Positions 50,814 through 59,727 of a DNA stretch of 64,000 nucleotides are shown here, one piece after another. Numbering within the stretch: position 1 is the stretch's first letter; the number at the start of each line of letters is the position of its first letter. The notes under the pieces are model-generated. The model was not told the DNA's origin and searched no databases. It saw only the letters and a program-made list of their open reading frames with translations. The position numbers and the translations under genes are program-made. The stretch is from Streptomyces sp. AP-93 (GTDB lineage: Bacteria > Actinomycetota > Actinomycetes > Streptomycetales > Streptomycetaceae), in the NCBI RefSeq assembly GCF_022808175.1, contig NZ_JALGBX010000027.1, positions 62,001 through 126,000 on the forward strand. Direction: 5' to 3'.

Positions 50814-51235
50814 GAAGGCCGTTCCTTTCGGGTGGGCGGTGGTCCGACCCCACCCTGGGTCACCCCGCGGTCCGGGCGAATCCACCTGAGGGGCGGGGTC
50901 CTCTACTCCTCGCGAATGACCGTAAATCCGGACAACTGGCCGACGCGCCGGGGTTTTTGTCCTCACGTCAGGCAACAGGGCCAGGCGTCACGCGTCAGGC
51001 GTCAGGCGTCACGCGTCAGGCGTCAGGCGTCAGGCGTCAGGAGCGCGGGCCGTACGGCGGCCGGGCGCGCGGCACCGTAGCAGTCTTTCGGGGGGTCGCC
51101 CGGATGTTTGTCCGGTCCGGATGGGCCTTCGACGGGGGAGCCGCAGCCGGGACTAGCGTCCGTTGGCACCCGGGGACCGCGGGAGCGGCGTGCGCCGTGC
51201 GGCTCCCGGACCGTCCCGGGAGCCTAGGAGGCACA
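50814..51235. other. Gene-free region between the peptidase and DUF4142 genes
   Basis: Divergent 422-base gap. It holds the 7-bp tandem array at 50985-51040 and, near 51225-51235, the ribosome site TAGGAGG of the next gene. No promoter can be assigned. ORFs crossing it are shadows. Confidence 0.6.
50985..51040. repeat. 7-bp tandem repeat, eight units
   Basis: Eight consecutive copies of GCGTCAS (GCGTCAC at units 1 and 4, GCGTCAG elsewhere). The array is non-coding and likely to vary in copy number between strains. Confidence 0.95.
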
Positions 51236-52027
51236 GTGCTGTCAATCCGCCGGACGAACGTCGGTGGCATGTCGGTCGCTTCGCGACACGTGATGGGGAC
51301 GGGCATCGTCATCGGCGCCCTCGCCCTCACCCTGATCGCGCTGCTGATACCGGTACGGAGCTTCGGCGGCGCAGCCGCCACGGCCGCCCCGGCCGCGGGG
51401 TCCGCCCTCGGCTCCTCGCCCGCACCCGCACCCGCCCCGGCCCCTGCGTCCGCCTCCGGCGATGACGACGGCGCCGGGTTGATGAACACGGCCTTCGGGC
51501 CGCTGACCCCGCAGGACCGCGAGTTCGTGCGCAAGGTCCGCCTCGCCGGTCTGTGGGAACTGCCCGCGGGGCGGCAGGCCCAGGAGCGGGGGACCCGCGC
51601 ATCGGTGCGTACGGCCGGCGAGCACCTCGTGGAAGGGCACGCCGAACTGGACCGGAGGGTCCTGGAGGTGGGCCAGGCGCTCGGCGTCGAACTCCCGGAC
51701 CGGCCGTCCGGCCAGCAGCAGGCCTGGCTCGACCAGCTGGACCGGGCCCAAGGGGCCACGTACGAGCGGCTGTTCGTGCAGCTGCTGCGGCGGGCGCACG
51801 GCAAGGTGTTCACGCTCGTCGCCCAAGTGCGGGCGCAGACACGCAACTCCGTGGTCCGTGAGCTCGCCACCGACGCCAACGCCACGGTCCTGGACCACAT
51901 CGCGGTCCTCGAGGCCAGCGGACTGGTTGATTTCGAAGGCCTCGCGGACGGCCCGCCCACGGCGGTCCCTCCCACGGCCGCCCCTCCCGCGGCGGCCCCT
52001 CCCACCGACATCCGACCGAGGAAGTGA
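51236..52027 (+). CDS. DUF4142-domain secreted or membrane-anchored protein
   Basis: The 263-residue protein has a hydrophobic segment (about residues 22-42), an Ala/Pro spacer (about 55-72) and a ferritin-like four-helix DUF4142 domain (about 80-235; LTPQDREFVRKVRLAGLWELPAG at its start, HIAVLEASG at its end). A Pro/Ala-rich tail follows. Function of the domain is not established. GTG 51236 has TAGGAGG. It is 9 bases from the DUF1996 gene, so the two form an operon. Confidence 0.85.
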   Translation: MLSIRRTNVGGMSVASRHVMGTGIVIGALALTLIALLIPVRSFGGAAATAAPAAGSALGSSPAPAPAPAPASASGDDDGAGLMNTAFGPLTPQDREFVRKVRLAGLWELPAGRQAQERGTRASVRTAGEHLVEGHAELDRRVLEVGQALGVELPDRPSGQQQAWLDQLDRAQGATYERLFVQLLRRAHGKVFTLVAQVRAQTRNSVVRELATDANATVLDHIAVLEASGLVDFEGLADGPPTAVPPTAAPPAAAPPTDIRPRK

Positions 52028-52036
52028 AGTGATCAC

Positions 52037-53437
52037 ATGCGCGACAACGACTCCACGGAAGGCCCGGCGCGCCGGGACCGGTCAGGGCACAAACGCAAGG
52101 CCCGTCCCCTGTACAAGGCGCTCGCCGCGGCGACCGCACTCGTCCTGGGCGGCGGCGGGGTGCTGATCGCGGGCCAAGTGGCCTCCGCGGGTCAGGACCC
52201 GGCGCGCCCGGCGCCGGTGACGGCCACCATCGACTGCCCCGACGTGGGCGATCGGCTGCGCGAAGTTCCCGATCAGGCACGGGGCGAAGTGGACCGGGAA
52301 CTCGCCGGCCTGGACACCCAGATCGCCGAGGCCTACCAGCGGCTCGCCACCGGCCGGGCGCCGGCGGACGCACTGCTCGGGGAGCTGAAGGACCGGCGCG
52401 GCGCGTCGATCGGCCGGCTCTCCGAGGCGATCGGACGGACCACCGCCCGCCCCGACGGGCTGGCGGAGCTGAGCGCCTGCGCGATGCGGGAGGCGCCGGC
52501 CGCCGAAGAGGAGACCGCCCGGAGCGGCGCGGGCGGCGCGGGCGGAGCCCTGAAGGGAGGACCGGCCCGCGCCGACTTCGTCCCCATCGGCTCGGTGAAA
52601 CCGAACGTACGGCGCCCGGCCCCCCGGTCAGGTGCCTCCAAGGGCTCCTTCTCCGTGGAGTGCGGCCGCAACGAAGAGCGCCACCTCAACCCCGACAACG
52701 TGATCGTCGCCCCCGGGGTGAGCAACGGCGCCCATCACATGCACGACTACGTCGGCAACAGGACCACGGACGCCTTCTCCACCAACAACAGCCTCGCCGC
52801 CTCCGGGACCACCTGCACGAACGGCGACCTGTCCACCTACTACTGGCCGGTGCTCCGGCTGCGCGACGGCAAGGCCGAGCAGGACGCGGGAGCCCCCGGC
52901 GGCGGCCAGGACGCCAACGTGGGCACGATCCTGCGCCCGAAGCAGGTGACCATCCAGTTCAAGGGGAGCCCCGTCTCCCGGGTCACCGCCATGCCCCGCT
53001 TCCTGAGGATCATCACGGGCGACGCCAAGGCCTTCACCAACGGCCCGGCCAACGCCAACGCCTCGTGGAGCTGCACCGGCTTCGAGAACCGGCAGCTGAA
53101 GGACAAGTACCCGATCTGCCCCAAGGGCACCGACGTGGTCCGGACGTTCGCCTTCCAGAGCTGCTGGGACGGAAAGAACACCGACAGCGCCAACCACCGC
53201 ACCCACGTGGCCTTCGCCGCCCGCGACGGCGCCTGCCCGGCGGGCTTCAAGGCAGTCCCGCAACTGGTGCAGCGGATCGTCTACGCGACGCCCCCCGGCG
53301 CCCGCTTCGCGGTGGACAGCTTTCCCGAGCAGCTGCACAAGCCGGTGACCGACCACGGCGACTTCATCAACGTCATGCCGGACGAGCTGATGGCCCGGGC
53401 GGTGCGCTGCGTCAACGACGGACGCAGCTGCCGCTGA
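52037..53437 (+). CDS. DUF1996-domain secreted protein
   Basis: The 466-residue protein has a basic N-terminus, a transmembrane segment or signal (about residues 28-52), a helical region (about 65-165) and the DUF1996 domain (about 205-455). The last contains GVSNGAHHMHDYVGNRTTDAF split near residue 230, FQSCWDGKN (about 378) and HRTHVAF. Conserved His and Cys residues suggest metal or carbohydrate binding, but the role is unknown. Homologues occur widely in actinomycetes and fungi. It follows the DUF4142 gene and ends at a strong terminator. Confidence 0.88.
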   Translation: MRDNDSTEGPARRDRSGHKRKARPLYKALAAATALVLGGGGVLIAGQVASAGQDPARPAPVTATIDCPDVGDRLREVPDQARGEVDRELAGLDTQIAEAYQRLATGRAPADALLGELKDRRGASIGRLSEAIGRTTARPDGLAELSACAMREAPAAEEETARSGAGGAGGALKGGPARADFVPIGSVKPNVRRPAPRSGASKGSFSVECGRNEERHLNPDNVIVAPGVSNGAHHMHDYVGNRTTDAFSTNNSLAASGTTCTNGDLSTYYWPVLRLRDGKAEQDAGAPGGGQDANVGTILRPKQVTIQFKGSPVSRVTAMPRFLRIITGDAKAFTNGPANANASWSCTGFENRQLKDKYPICPKGTDVVRTFAFQSCWDGKNTDSANHRTHVAFAARDGACPAGFKAVPQLVQRIVYATPPGARFAVDSFPEQLHKPVTDHGDFINVMPDELMARAVRCVNDGRSCR

Positions 53438-53447
53438 CCCGGCGAGA

Positions 53448-53489
53448 GGCGGTGCCGGCCCCGGAGTACGCTCCGGGGCCGGCACCGCC
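53448..53489. terminator. Strong bidirectional hairpin terminator
   Basis: Nineteen-base perfect arms (53448-53466 and 53471-53489) surround TACG, between the converging DUF1996 and PucR genes. No T-run follows. Confidence 0.85.
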
Positions 53490-53499
53490 TCGTCCGTCC

Positions 53500-53567
53500 G
53501 CTCTACCCGCTCCCGCTCCCGCTCCTGTTCCCGTTCCTGCTCCAGCTCCCGTCCCTGTTCCCTCTCC
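53500..53567. repeat. Pyrimidine-rich hexamer repeat
   Basis: About eleven degenerate copies of the six-base unit CTCCCG/TTCCCG lie just downstream of the PucR stop. One strand is almost purely C and T. It is non-coding. Confidence 0.75.
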
Positions 53568-54845
53568 CTAGAGGCCGTTGACGCGGGCGATGCGTCCGTC
53601 GCCCGGAGACGGGCGGAAGTCGGCGGCCACCACGCGCGCCCGGCGGCTGCCCCGGCCCGGCCGCAGCCGGACCTGGGCCATCAACCGGCGGCTGCGCAGC
53701 GCCAGTTCCAGTTCGAAGCGGGTGCGCGGATCCCGCAGGCCGGGCCCGAAGAGCTTCTCCAGCTGGCGCATCCGGTAGCGGACCGTCTGCGGGTGCACGC
53801 TCAGCGCCTTGGCCGCCTCGGGAGCTCCGCCGCCCTCGAGCCAGGCGAGCAGGGTCACTTCGAGCCGCTCGCTCTGGCGCGGGGTGAGGTCCGCCAGGGG
53901 CCGCAGCCAGCGTGCGGCGAGTGCGTGGGCCAGCGGCTCGTCCTGGAGCAGCAGCAGCGTCGAGAGGTGGTCGTCCACGAAGACGGTCCGGGCGTCCGGT
54001 CCGGACCTGGCCTGCGCCGGGACCAGCGCGAGCAGCCGCACCGCCCAGCGCAGGGAGGAGGCGGTGTCGCCGGGGGCCACCGGGTGGCCGACCACGGCGA
54101 GCCGGCCGCGCAGCGCGCCGTCCAGCGCGGTACGGGCCTCCGGGTCGGCGGTGGGGACGAGCAGGCAGGGCTGGCCCGAGACCATCCCGCCCAGGCAGTC
54201 GTCGAGGAGGGCCGCGAGCTGCTGGGTCTCGCCGGGCGAGGCCAGGGCGACCGCCCGTACGGCGACGGGGAGCGGCCATCCGGCCGGTCCGGCCAGCTCG
54301 GCCAGTTCGGCGAGGGCCGTTTCGCGGTGCGGGGTGTCACCCGTGAGCGCGGCGAAGAGCTCGCGCCGGGCGTGCTCGCGGACCGAGCCGAACCGTTGTA
54401 AGGGCACGGCCTGGAGCGGTGGCAACTCCCCGCCCCGGAAAGCCGCGTGCGGGTGCGCGGGTGGGTGGGCGTGCGGGTGGGGCCGGGCGTGCTCGGCCTC
54501 GAAGACCGCGGCCGTCGTGGTGGTGGGCCCGGAGCCGGACCGGGTCTGCGCGCGGTGGTGCGACGGCTCCCGCGCGTGGGCCGGGTCGGCTCCGTCTCCC
54601 GTGCCGGTCTCCGTGGACCCGGCGCCGCCGGCGCCCTCGCGGTAGCCGAGGGCGGTGAGCAGGGCCTCCTCCATCCTCCGTCTGACCACCTCGTCGCCGA
54701 CGTCATCGACGAGCGCCGGGAATCCGGGGACGGTCTCCCGCAGTTCCTCCACCATCCCCGCCGCCAGCGTGGGCAGTTCCTTGCGCAGGACCCGGGTCCA
54801 CTCGCCGCGCGGGCGGGACCAGATGCGGTTCAGAAGTTCGCACAT
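53568..54845 (-). CDS. PucR-family transcriptional regulator
   Basis: The 425-residue protein has an N-terminal helical region (about 1-75), a disordered His/Pro/Thr-rich linker (about 75-150), a central GGDEF-like/PucR middle domain (about 160-330) and the C-terminal helix-turn-helix (about 352-380; AAKALSVHPQTVRYRMRQLEKL). The ATG at 54845 follows GAGG at 5 bases. It diverges from the cytochrome b/NuoF-like redox genes across a 380-base gap and may control them. The effector is unknown. Confidence 0.85.
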   Translation of the reverse strand: MCELLNRIWSRPRGEWTRVLRKELPTLAAGMVEELRETVPGFPALVDDVGDEVVRRRMEEALLTALGYREGAGGAGSTETGTGDGADPAHAREPSHHRAQTRSGSGPTTTTAAVFEAEHARPHPHAHPPAHPHAAFRGGELPPLQAVPLQRFGSVREHARRELFAALTGDTPHRETALAELAELAGPAGWPLPVAVRAVALASPGETQQLAALLDDCLGGMVSGQPCLLVPTADPEARTALDGALRGRLAVVGHPVAPGDTASSLRWAVRLLALVPAQARSGPDARTVFVDDHLSTLLLLQDEPLAHALAARWLRPLADLTPRQSERLEVTLLAWLEGGGAPEAAKALSVHPQTVRYRMRQLEKLFGPGLRDPRTRFELELALRSRRLMAQVRLRPGRGSRRARVVAADFRPSPGDGRIARVNGL

Positions 54846-55225
54846 TGTTACCTCGTTCAAGCCGGGGTATGGCCTGCCCCGTGGGACGGTGGCAAGCCCG
54901 CAGTCCCGCGGCATCGGCTCGATCGCCGTCGGGGAGGTGCGGCGGCGGATCAGGTGTCAACCCCGTCGCAACCGCACCACTGGAAGGGAATCTTCCGGGG
55001 ATGTTCGATGCGATGGCTGTGCGAGGGCCAGAAATTATCACGTTTCGATAAATCCCGTAGAGGGCTTGCATACCTCCACGATGCTTCTGCACTCCGGCCC
55101 CCGCTCCCGGCCGGCCCGGTGGGCCAGGCGCCCATCTCCCGCCCGCCGAGGAGCGGTTGCTACGTCGACCGCCGGGCGCCGAGCGCGAGGTGGAAGTGCT
55201 CGGGTCCGGACGTATGGGAGACCAC
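54846..55225. promoter_or_regulatory. Divergent region between the PucR and cytochrome b-like genes
   Basis: No gene is supported. An AT-rich block at 55030-55060 includes TTATC-ACGTTTC-GATAA (about 55035-55051), an inverted repeat that could be an operator or promoter element of the redox operon. Ribosome site GGGAG precedes ATG 55226. Confidence 0.45.
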
Positions 55226-56371
55226 ATGCCCCTGCTCCAGCCCCGCCTGCCCGGCCGTTCGCACCGGGCCCGCCGCACGAGAGGCCGTACCCGGCGCCAC
55301 GCCGGAGCCCCGTCCGGGCGGGTGTCAGCCCTGGTGTCCGGCCCGGAATCCGCGGCCGTATCCCCGACGGCGTCGACGCCGGCGGCCCCGTCGACGCCGA
55401 GCGCCTCCGGCCGGCGGGCGGTGCGGCGTCCGCCGCTGCTGTCCGCCGCCGGGGGACCGCACCCCACGGCCCTGGGCGCGGCCGCCCTCGCGGCCCTGGC
55501 CGCCCTGCTCGTGGCGGCCCGCGCCGGCGCACTGACCCGCCTGTGGGACTTCCTCGACCACGCGGCCGGCGTGCTCTCGCTGGTCTCCCTCACCGGCGCC
55601 GTCCTGTGGGGCCTGGCGGCCACCGACCGCAGACTGCTCGCCTCGGGGCACCGGCTCGTCGCCCAGGCCGCGCACCGCGGCCTGGCCGTCGCCGGCCTCG
55701 GATTCCTGCTCCTGCACGTGTGGATCAAGGTCGGGCGGTCCCGGACCGACGCCGCCGCCGTGGTCCTGCCCTTCGCGGACGGCCAGCGCCCGCTGCTCAT
55801 CGGCCTCGGCAGCCTGGCCGGCTACGGGTTCGTCGCCGTGGCCGTCTCCGGCGCCGTCCGCGGTGCCTTCGCCACCCGGGGGCGGTCCCTGTGGTGGCGG
55901 GCCCTGCACATGGGCGCGTACCCCGCCTGGGGTGCCTCGCTGGTGCACGGACTCAAGTCCGGGCGTGCCGCGAGCGGTTGGGTGAGCGCCGGGTACGCCC
56001 TGTGCCTGATCGCCGTCGCCGGCCTGCTGGCGCTGCGGCTGCGCGCGAAGCTCCGCAGGCTCGCCGCCGCGCGGCCGTCCGGCGCACCGGCCGCGCCACC
56101 GGTGCAGTCCCCGCCGCACGCACCGTCCGTACCGTCCCGGGAGCCCGGGCAGGCGCCGCCGCACCGCCCGGCGCCCTTCGTGCGCAGGCCGGCGGAGTGG
56201 GCGGCGGAGCTGCTGACCGCGCGCCTGACCCGGCAGCCGGGCGCCACGGTGTTCCCCGACCGCCCGGAACGGGCCGCGGATCCGTCCGCGGGGCCGAGCG
56301 TCCCGCCGTCCGTCTCGCCCTACGTCCCGCCGTCGCCCGAGCCGCACGACGGCGTGCGGAGCGGACGGTGA
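55226..56371 (+). CDS. Cytochrome b-like integral membrane protein (ferric-reductase-like)
   Basis: The 381-residue protein has an N-terminal Arg/Pro/Ala-rich region, six helices (about residues 78-275) and a Pro-rich cytoplasmic tail. Helix 3 starts and ends with His (AAHRG to LLLHVW) and helix 5 likewise (ALHMG to LVHGLKSG). This pair-of-pairs spacing is expected for two stacked b haems that carry electrons across the membrane. ATG 55226 is chosen because GGGAG lies 6 bases upstream. Its stop overlaps the start of the NuoF-ferredoxin fusion gene (GTGA), so the two products probably form one electron-transfer complex. Confidence 0.82.
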   Translation: MPLLQPRLPGRSHRARRTRGRTRRHAGAPSGRVSALVSGPESAAVSPTASTPAAPSTPSASGRRAVRRPPLLSAAGGPHPTALGAAALAALAALLVAARAGALTRLWDFLDHAAGVLSLVSLTGAVLWGLAATDRRLLASGHRLVAQAAHRGLAVAGLGFLLLHVWIKVGRSRTDAAAVVLPFADGQRPLLIGLGSLAGYGFVAVAVSGAVRGAFATRGRSLWWRALHMGAYPAWGASLVHGLKSGRAASGWVSAGYALCLIAVAGLLALRLRAKLRRLAAARPSGAPAAPPVQSPPHAPSVPSREPGQAPPHRPAPFVRRPAEWAAELLTARLTRQPGATVFPDRPERAADPSAGPSVPPSVSPYVPPSPEPHDGVRSGR

Positions 56372-57822
56372 ACGGCGGCTCCGGCACGCGGCCCGCCCTC
56401 GGCTGCGTGGGCGTGCCCCGGCTGCTGGCCGGACTCGACGCCGTCGAGCGGCTGGACCGGGCCGGCCATCTGGGCGTGCACGGCGCGCTGCCCCGCTACC
56501 CCTCCGAGGGGCTCGTCGAACTCGCCGAAGGCATCGCGCTGGGCGGGCGCGGGGGAGCGGGCTTCCCCTTCGCCCGCAAGCTCCGAGCCGTCACCCGGTC
56601 CGCCAGGGGGCAGGACGGGCGCTGCGCCGTGGTCGTCAACGGGACCGAAGGCGAACCGAGTTGCCTGAAGGACGCCGCCCTGCTCCTCTACGTGCCGCAC
56701 CTCGTGCTCGACGGCGCGCTGGTGGCCGCCGCCGCACTCGGAGCCGAGGACGTCGTCGTCGGAGTCACCCGGCCCGACGTGGAACGCTCGCTCACCGAAG
56801 CCGTCGCCGAACGGGGCCCGGCCGGTCAGCGCGTGCGCGTCGTCCGCCTCCCCGAACGCTTCGTCACGGGCGAGGGCACCGCCCTCGTGAACGGCCTGGA
56901 CGGCGGCCCCGCCGTACCGTCCGGGAACCGGACGCGGACCAGCGAACGGGGACTCGGGGGCCTGCCCACCCTGCTGTCCAACGCGGAGACGTACGCGCAG
57001 CTCGCCGTCGCCGCCCGCCTCGGCGCGCCCGCGTACGGCACGGCCGGGCTGCCCGACGAACCCGGCACGACCCTGCTGACCGTCGCCGGGACGACCGTCG
57101 TCGAGGTGCCCCTGGGCACGTCCCTGGCGTACGTACTGGACCTCTGCGGCACCGTGCCCGGACAGGGTGTGCTGATCGGCGGCTTCCACGGCCGCTGGCT
57201 GGACCCGGGGGCGGCGCGCGAGGCGCTGGTCTCCCGGAAGTCCCTGGCGGCCCACGACGCGGTACTGGGAGCCGGCGCGGTACTGCCGCTGCCCGAGGAC
57301 ACGTGCCCGGCGGGCGAGGTGGCACGGGTCGCGCGCTGGCTGGCACGGGAGTCGGCGGGCCAGTGCGGTCCGTGCGTCCGGGGACTGCCCTCGCTCGCCG
57401 ACGCCGTGGAACGGCTCGTGGCGGGCGGGGGCGGGGCTGCCCTCGACGCGGTCCAGGCACGCATGCGGGGGGTGCGCGGCCGGGGAGCCTGCTCGCACCC
57501 GGACGGCACGTCCTCGTTCGTGGCCTCCGCGCTGGCCGTCTTCCCCGACGAGTTCCGTGACCACGCACTCGGCAGCGGCTGCGGGCGGCGCGTGCTGGGC
57601 GCCCTGCCGCTGCCCGCGGACGAGAGCCCCGAACGGCTCGTCGTGGACTGGACGTTGTGCAAGGGCCACGGCCTCTGCGCGGACCTGCTGCCCGATGTGG
57701 TGCGGCTCGACGAGGACGGCTATCCGGCGCGCGGCGTCATGCCGGTGCCAGGCCCCTTGCGGCCGAAAGCACTGCGCGCGGTGCGACGCTGTCCGGCACT
57801 CGCGCTCCGCATCCAGGAATGA
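56368..57822 (+). CDS. NuoF-like flavoprotein fused to a C-terminal ferredoxin domain
   Basis: The 484-residue protein resembles the 51-kDa complex I subunit: glycine-rich NADH/FMN motif GGRGGAGFPFARK (residues 59-71), VVNGTEGEPSC, a SLBB-like region, and cluster motif SAGQCGPCVRG (about 328) with a further Cys in GACSHPDG (about 373). After residue about 420 a ferredoxin is appended (TLCKGHGLCADLLPD and RRCPALAL). It is not beside nuo genes. The predicted path is NAD(P)H, FMN, Fe-S cluster, ferredoxin, then the haems of its partner. GTG 56368 overlaps the upstream stop. Confidence 0.85.
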   Translation: MNGGSGTRPALGCVGVPRLLAGLDAVERLDRAGHLGVHGALPRYPSEGLVELAEGIALGGRGGAGFPFARKLRAVTRSARGQDGRCAVVVNGTEGEPSCLKDAALLLYVPHLVLDGALVAAAALGAEDVVVGVTRPDVERSLTEAVAERGPAGQRVRVVRLPERFVTGEGTALVNGLDGGPAVPSGNRTRTSERGLGGLPTLLSNAETYAQLAVAARLGAPAYGTAGLPDEPGTTLLTVAGTTVVEVPLGTSLAYVLDLCGTVPGQGVLIGGFHGRWLDPGAAREALVSRKSLAAHDAVLGAGAVLPLPEDTCPAGEVARVARWLARESAGQCGPCVRGLPSLADAVERLVAGGGGAALDAVQARMRGVRGRGACSHPDGTSSFVASALAVFPDEFRDHALGSGCGRRVLGALPLPADESPERLVVDWTLCKGHGLCADLLPDVVRLDEDGYPARGVMPVPGPLRPKALRAVRRCPALALRIQE

Positions 57823-57936
57823 GTTCACGCTTTGGCGTGATCTGACAAATTCCCGCTCCATCGAATGCGCCGGTCCCCGCAGGCCTTATGAATATCCCGG
57901 CGCAAGCGCGCCGGATGGAAAGCGAAGGAGAGAATC

Positions 57937-58950
57937 ATGGGCAACAGGAACCGGGCGACCACGGCCGCCGCCGGATCGGTCCTGACCGTACTTCTGCTCG
58001 CGTCGGGATGCGGCAGCGACGACGGCGCCGCCCGTACGGTGACCGTACGGGCGGCGGGAGCGGAACGGGCGGTGGGCCACGGCGCCGGGGACGGCGAGGG
58101 CTCCGGCGCGGGACCGGAAGCGGATGCGGACGTGGACGCCGAGGCGGATTCTGGCCCGGACTCCACGGACGCCGACGTGGACGCGGACGCCGACCCGACC
58201 CCGGCCGGCAGGCTGGCGGTCCGGGAGGTCCCCGAGGTCGGCAGCGTGGTCACGGACGCGGCCGGAGCCACGCTCTACCGGTTCGACAAGGACACCGCCC
58301 AGCCGCCCCGGTCGAACTGCGAGGGCGCCTGCATCACCCTCTGGCCTGCGGTCCCTGCGGCCGGGGCCCAGGCCCCGGCCGGCATCGACGCGGGGCTGCT
58401 CGGCTCGGTCGAGCGGCCCGACGGCACCCGCCAGCTCACGCTCGCGGGGTGGCCCGTGTACCGGTACGCGAAGGACACCCGGCCGGGCGACGCGAAGGGC
58501 GAGGGCGTCGGCGGCACCTGGCACGCGCTGGCCGCGGACGGCGGCAAGGCGGCGGACGGCAAGAAAGCGGCGGACGACGGAAAAGAATCCGCGCCGCTCT
58601 CCGCCGTGGACGACGCGAAACTCGGAAAGCTCATGGTGGACGCCCAGGGGCGCACCCTCTACCGGTTCGGAAAGGACAGTGCCTGGCCGATGAAATTCGG
58701 CTGCCTCGACGCCTGCCTGAACACGTGGAAACCCGCCGCACCCGTGGAAGGGGAAAAAGCCGTCGGAATTCCCGCCGGGCTGGTCGGATCCGTGGAACGC
58801 CCCGACGGAACCCGTCAACTGACGATCGACTGCTGGCCGGTCTACCTCTTCACCGGAGACACCGCACCGGGCCAGACCAACGGACACGGCCTACAGGGCC
58901 TCTGGTTCGCGGTGGACGACGCGGGCAAGAAGATCCCGGCGGCGGGCTGA
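57937..58950 (+). CDS. Lipoprotein with two COG4315-type repeats
   Basis: The 337-residue lipoprotein has a signal peptide ending in LLASGC (Cys near residue 25), an acidic Asp/Ala/Gly spacer (about 50-90) and two copies of the repeat known as secreted repeat of unknown function (about 95-205 and 225-330). Each copy has the pattern LYRFDKD / LYRFGKD, a Cys pair (NCEGACITLWP / GCLDACLNTW), VERPDGTRQLT and WPVYRY / WPVYLF. The conserved Cys and Tyr hint at redox or haem binding, but none is shown. ATG 57937 follows AAGGAG. It lies 114 bases behind the NuoF-ferredoxin gene. Confidence 0.88.
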   Translation: MGNRNRATTAAAGSVLTVLLLASGCGSDDGAARTVTVRAAGAERAVGHGAGDGEGSGAGPEADADVDAEADSGPDSTDADVDADADPTPAGRLAVREVPEVGSVVTDAAGATLYRFDKDTAQPPRSNCEGACITLWPAVPAAGAQAPAGIDAGLLGSVERPDGTRQLTLAGWPVYRYAKDTRPGDAKGEGVGGTWHALAADGGKAADGKKAADDGKESAPLSAVDDAKLGKLMVDAQGRTLYRFGKDSAWPMKFGCLDACLNTWKPAAPVEGEKAVGIPAGLVGSVERPDGTRQLTIDCWPVYLFTGDTAPGQTNGHGLQGLWFAVDDAGKKIPAAG

Positions 58951-58956
58951 CCGGCC

Positions 58957-59448
58957 GTGCGCTACAGGGGAGTTGGATCGCCCGGAGCGCCCCGGGCGCC
59001 CCGCGCGATCGCCCTGCTCGCCCCCCTGCTCGCCGCCCTGCTCTGCGCGGCCTGCACGGCGGGCGCGGGCGGTACGGACCGTACGGACCGTACGGACCGT
59101 ACGGGGGGAGGGCGGACGGCTTCCCCGCCCGCCGCCCCCGAGCCGCTGGACCGGATCGCGGCAGCCCTGGGCTGCAGCCCCGAGGTGACGGTCGACGCGC
59201 AGGAGGTGCGCGAGGGTGCCTGCACGGTGGGCGCGCAGGCCTTCCGGCTGGCCACCTTCAGCACGGCCCGGGGCCGGGCCGTGTGGCTGTCGGAGTCCCG
59301 GCCGTACGGTGGCACGTACCTCGTCGGAGAGCGTTGGATCATCACGGCGCCCTCGACCGACGCCCTCACCCAGGCCCGGAGCCGCCTCGGCGGCACCCTG
59401 GACGCGGCGCCCGGACACAGCCATGGCGCCCACCCCTCGGCGACCTGA
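58957..59448 (+). CDS. Small lipoprotein of unknown function
   Basis: The 163-residue protein has a signal peptide with lipobox LLCAAC (Cys near residue 33). A 9-base tandem repeat (TACGGACCG) encodes TDRTDRTDRT (about 40-49), and a small alpha/beta domain follows (about 62-150; two Cys in LGCSPEVTV and EGACTVGAQAF could form a disulfide). GTG 58957 lies 6 bases after the previous stop, so it is co-transcribed with the repeat lipoprotein. No family is recognised. Confidence 0.75.
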   Translation: MRYRGVGSPGAPRAPRAIALLAPLLAALLCAACTAGAGGTDRTDRTDRTGGGRTASPPAAPEPLDRIAAALGCSPEVTVDAQEVREGACTVGAQAFRLATFSTARGRAVWLSESRPYGGTYLVGERWIITAPSTDALTQARSRLGGTLDAAPGHSHGAHPSAT

Positions 59449-59727
59449 CGCACCCGGGGGCGCGACGCGCCGCCGACGCCTGGGCAACGCCGTCATCGCC
59501 GGTGACCCTGGTCAGCGGCAGCGGCGGCGAACTCCTGGTCCGCGCGGTCACCCACGGACCCGGCGGCGAACGGCTCCCGGGCAACTTCCCGGAGTACCAG
59601 CTGATGCCTGACGAGTCGCCGAGGAGGCGCTGCGCCGGGGCCCGGGCGCCCTGATTACAGTGAGATCACCGCCGCGCCGCGCGGAACGCCAAGGGGGCGG
59701 ACCGCCGCGGCCCGGCAAGAGCCTGGA
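59449..59727 (+). other. Gap before the radical SAM gene, with a possible gene remnant
   Basis: The gap contains an open frame from GTG 59502 to TGA 59654 (50 codons) reading TLVSGSGGELLVRAVTHGPGG, with normal codon use but no ribosome site. It may be a small protein or the displaced 3' end of another gene. The rest shows nothing definite except AAGAG near 59717 as ribosome site for the next gene. Confidence 0.3.

Noticed and set aside
53500..53567. Hexamer repeat as coding sequence of the PucR protein C-terminus
   Set aside because: The PucR stop codon is at 53568-53570, before the repeat in the reading direction, so the repeat is downstream non-coding DNA.
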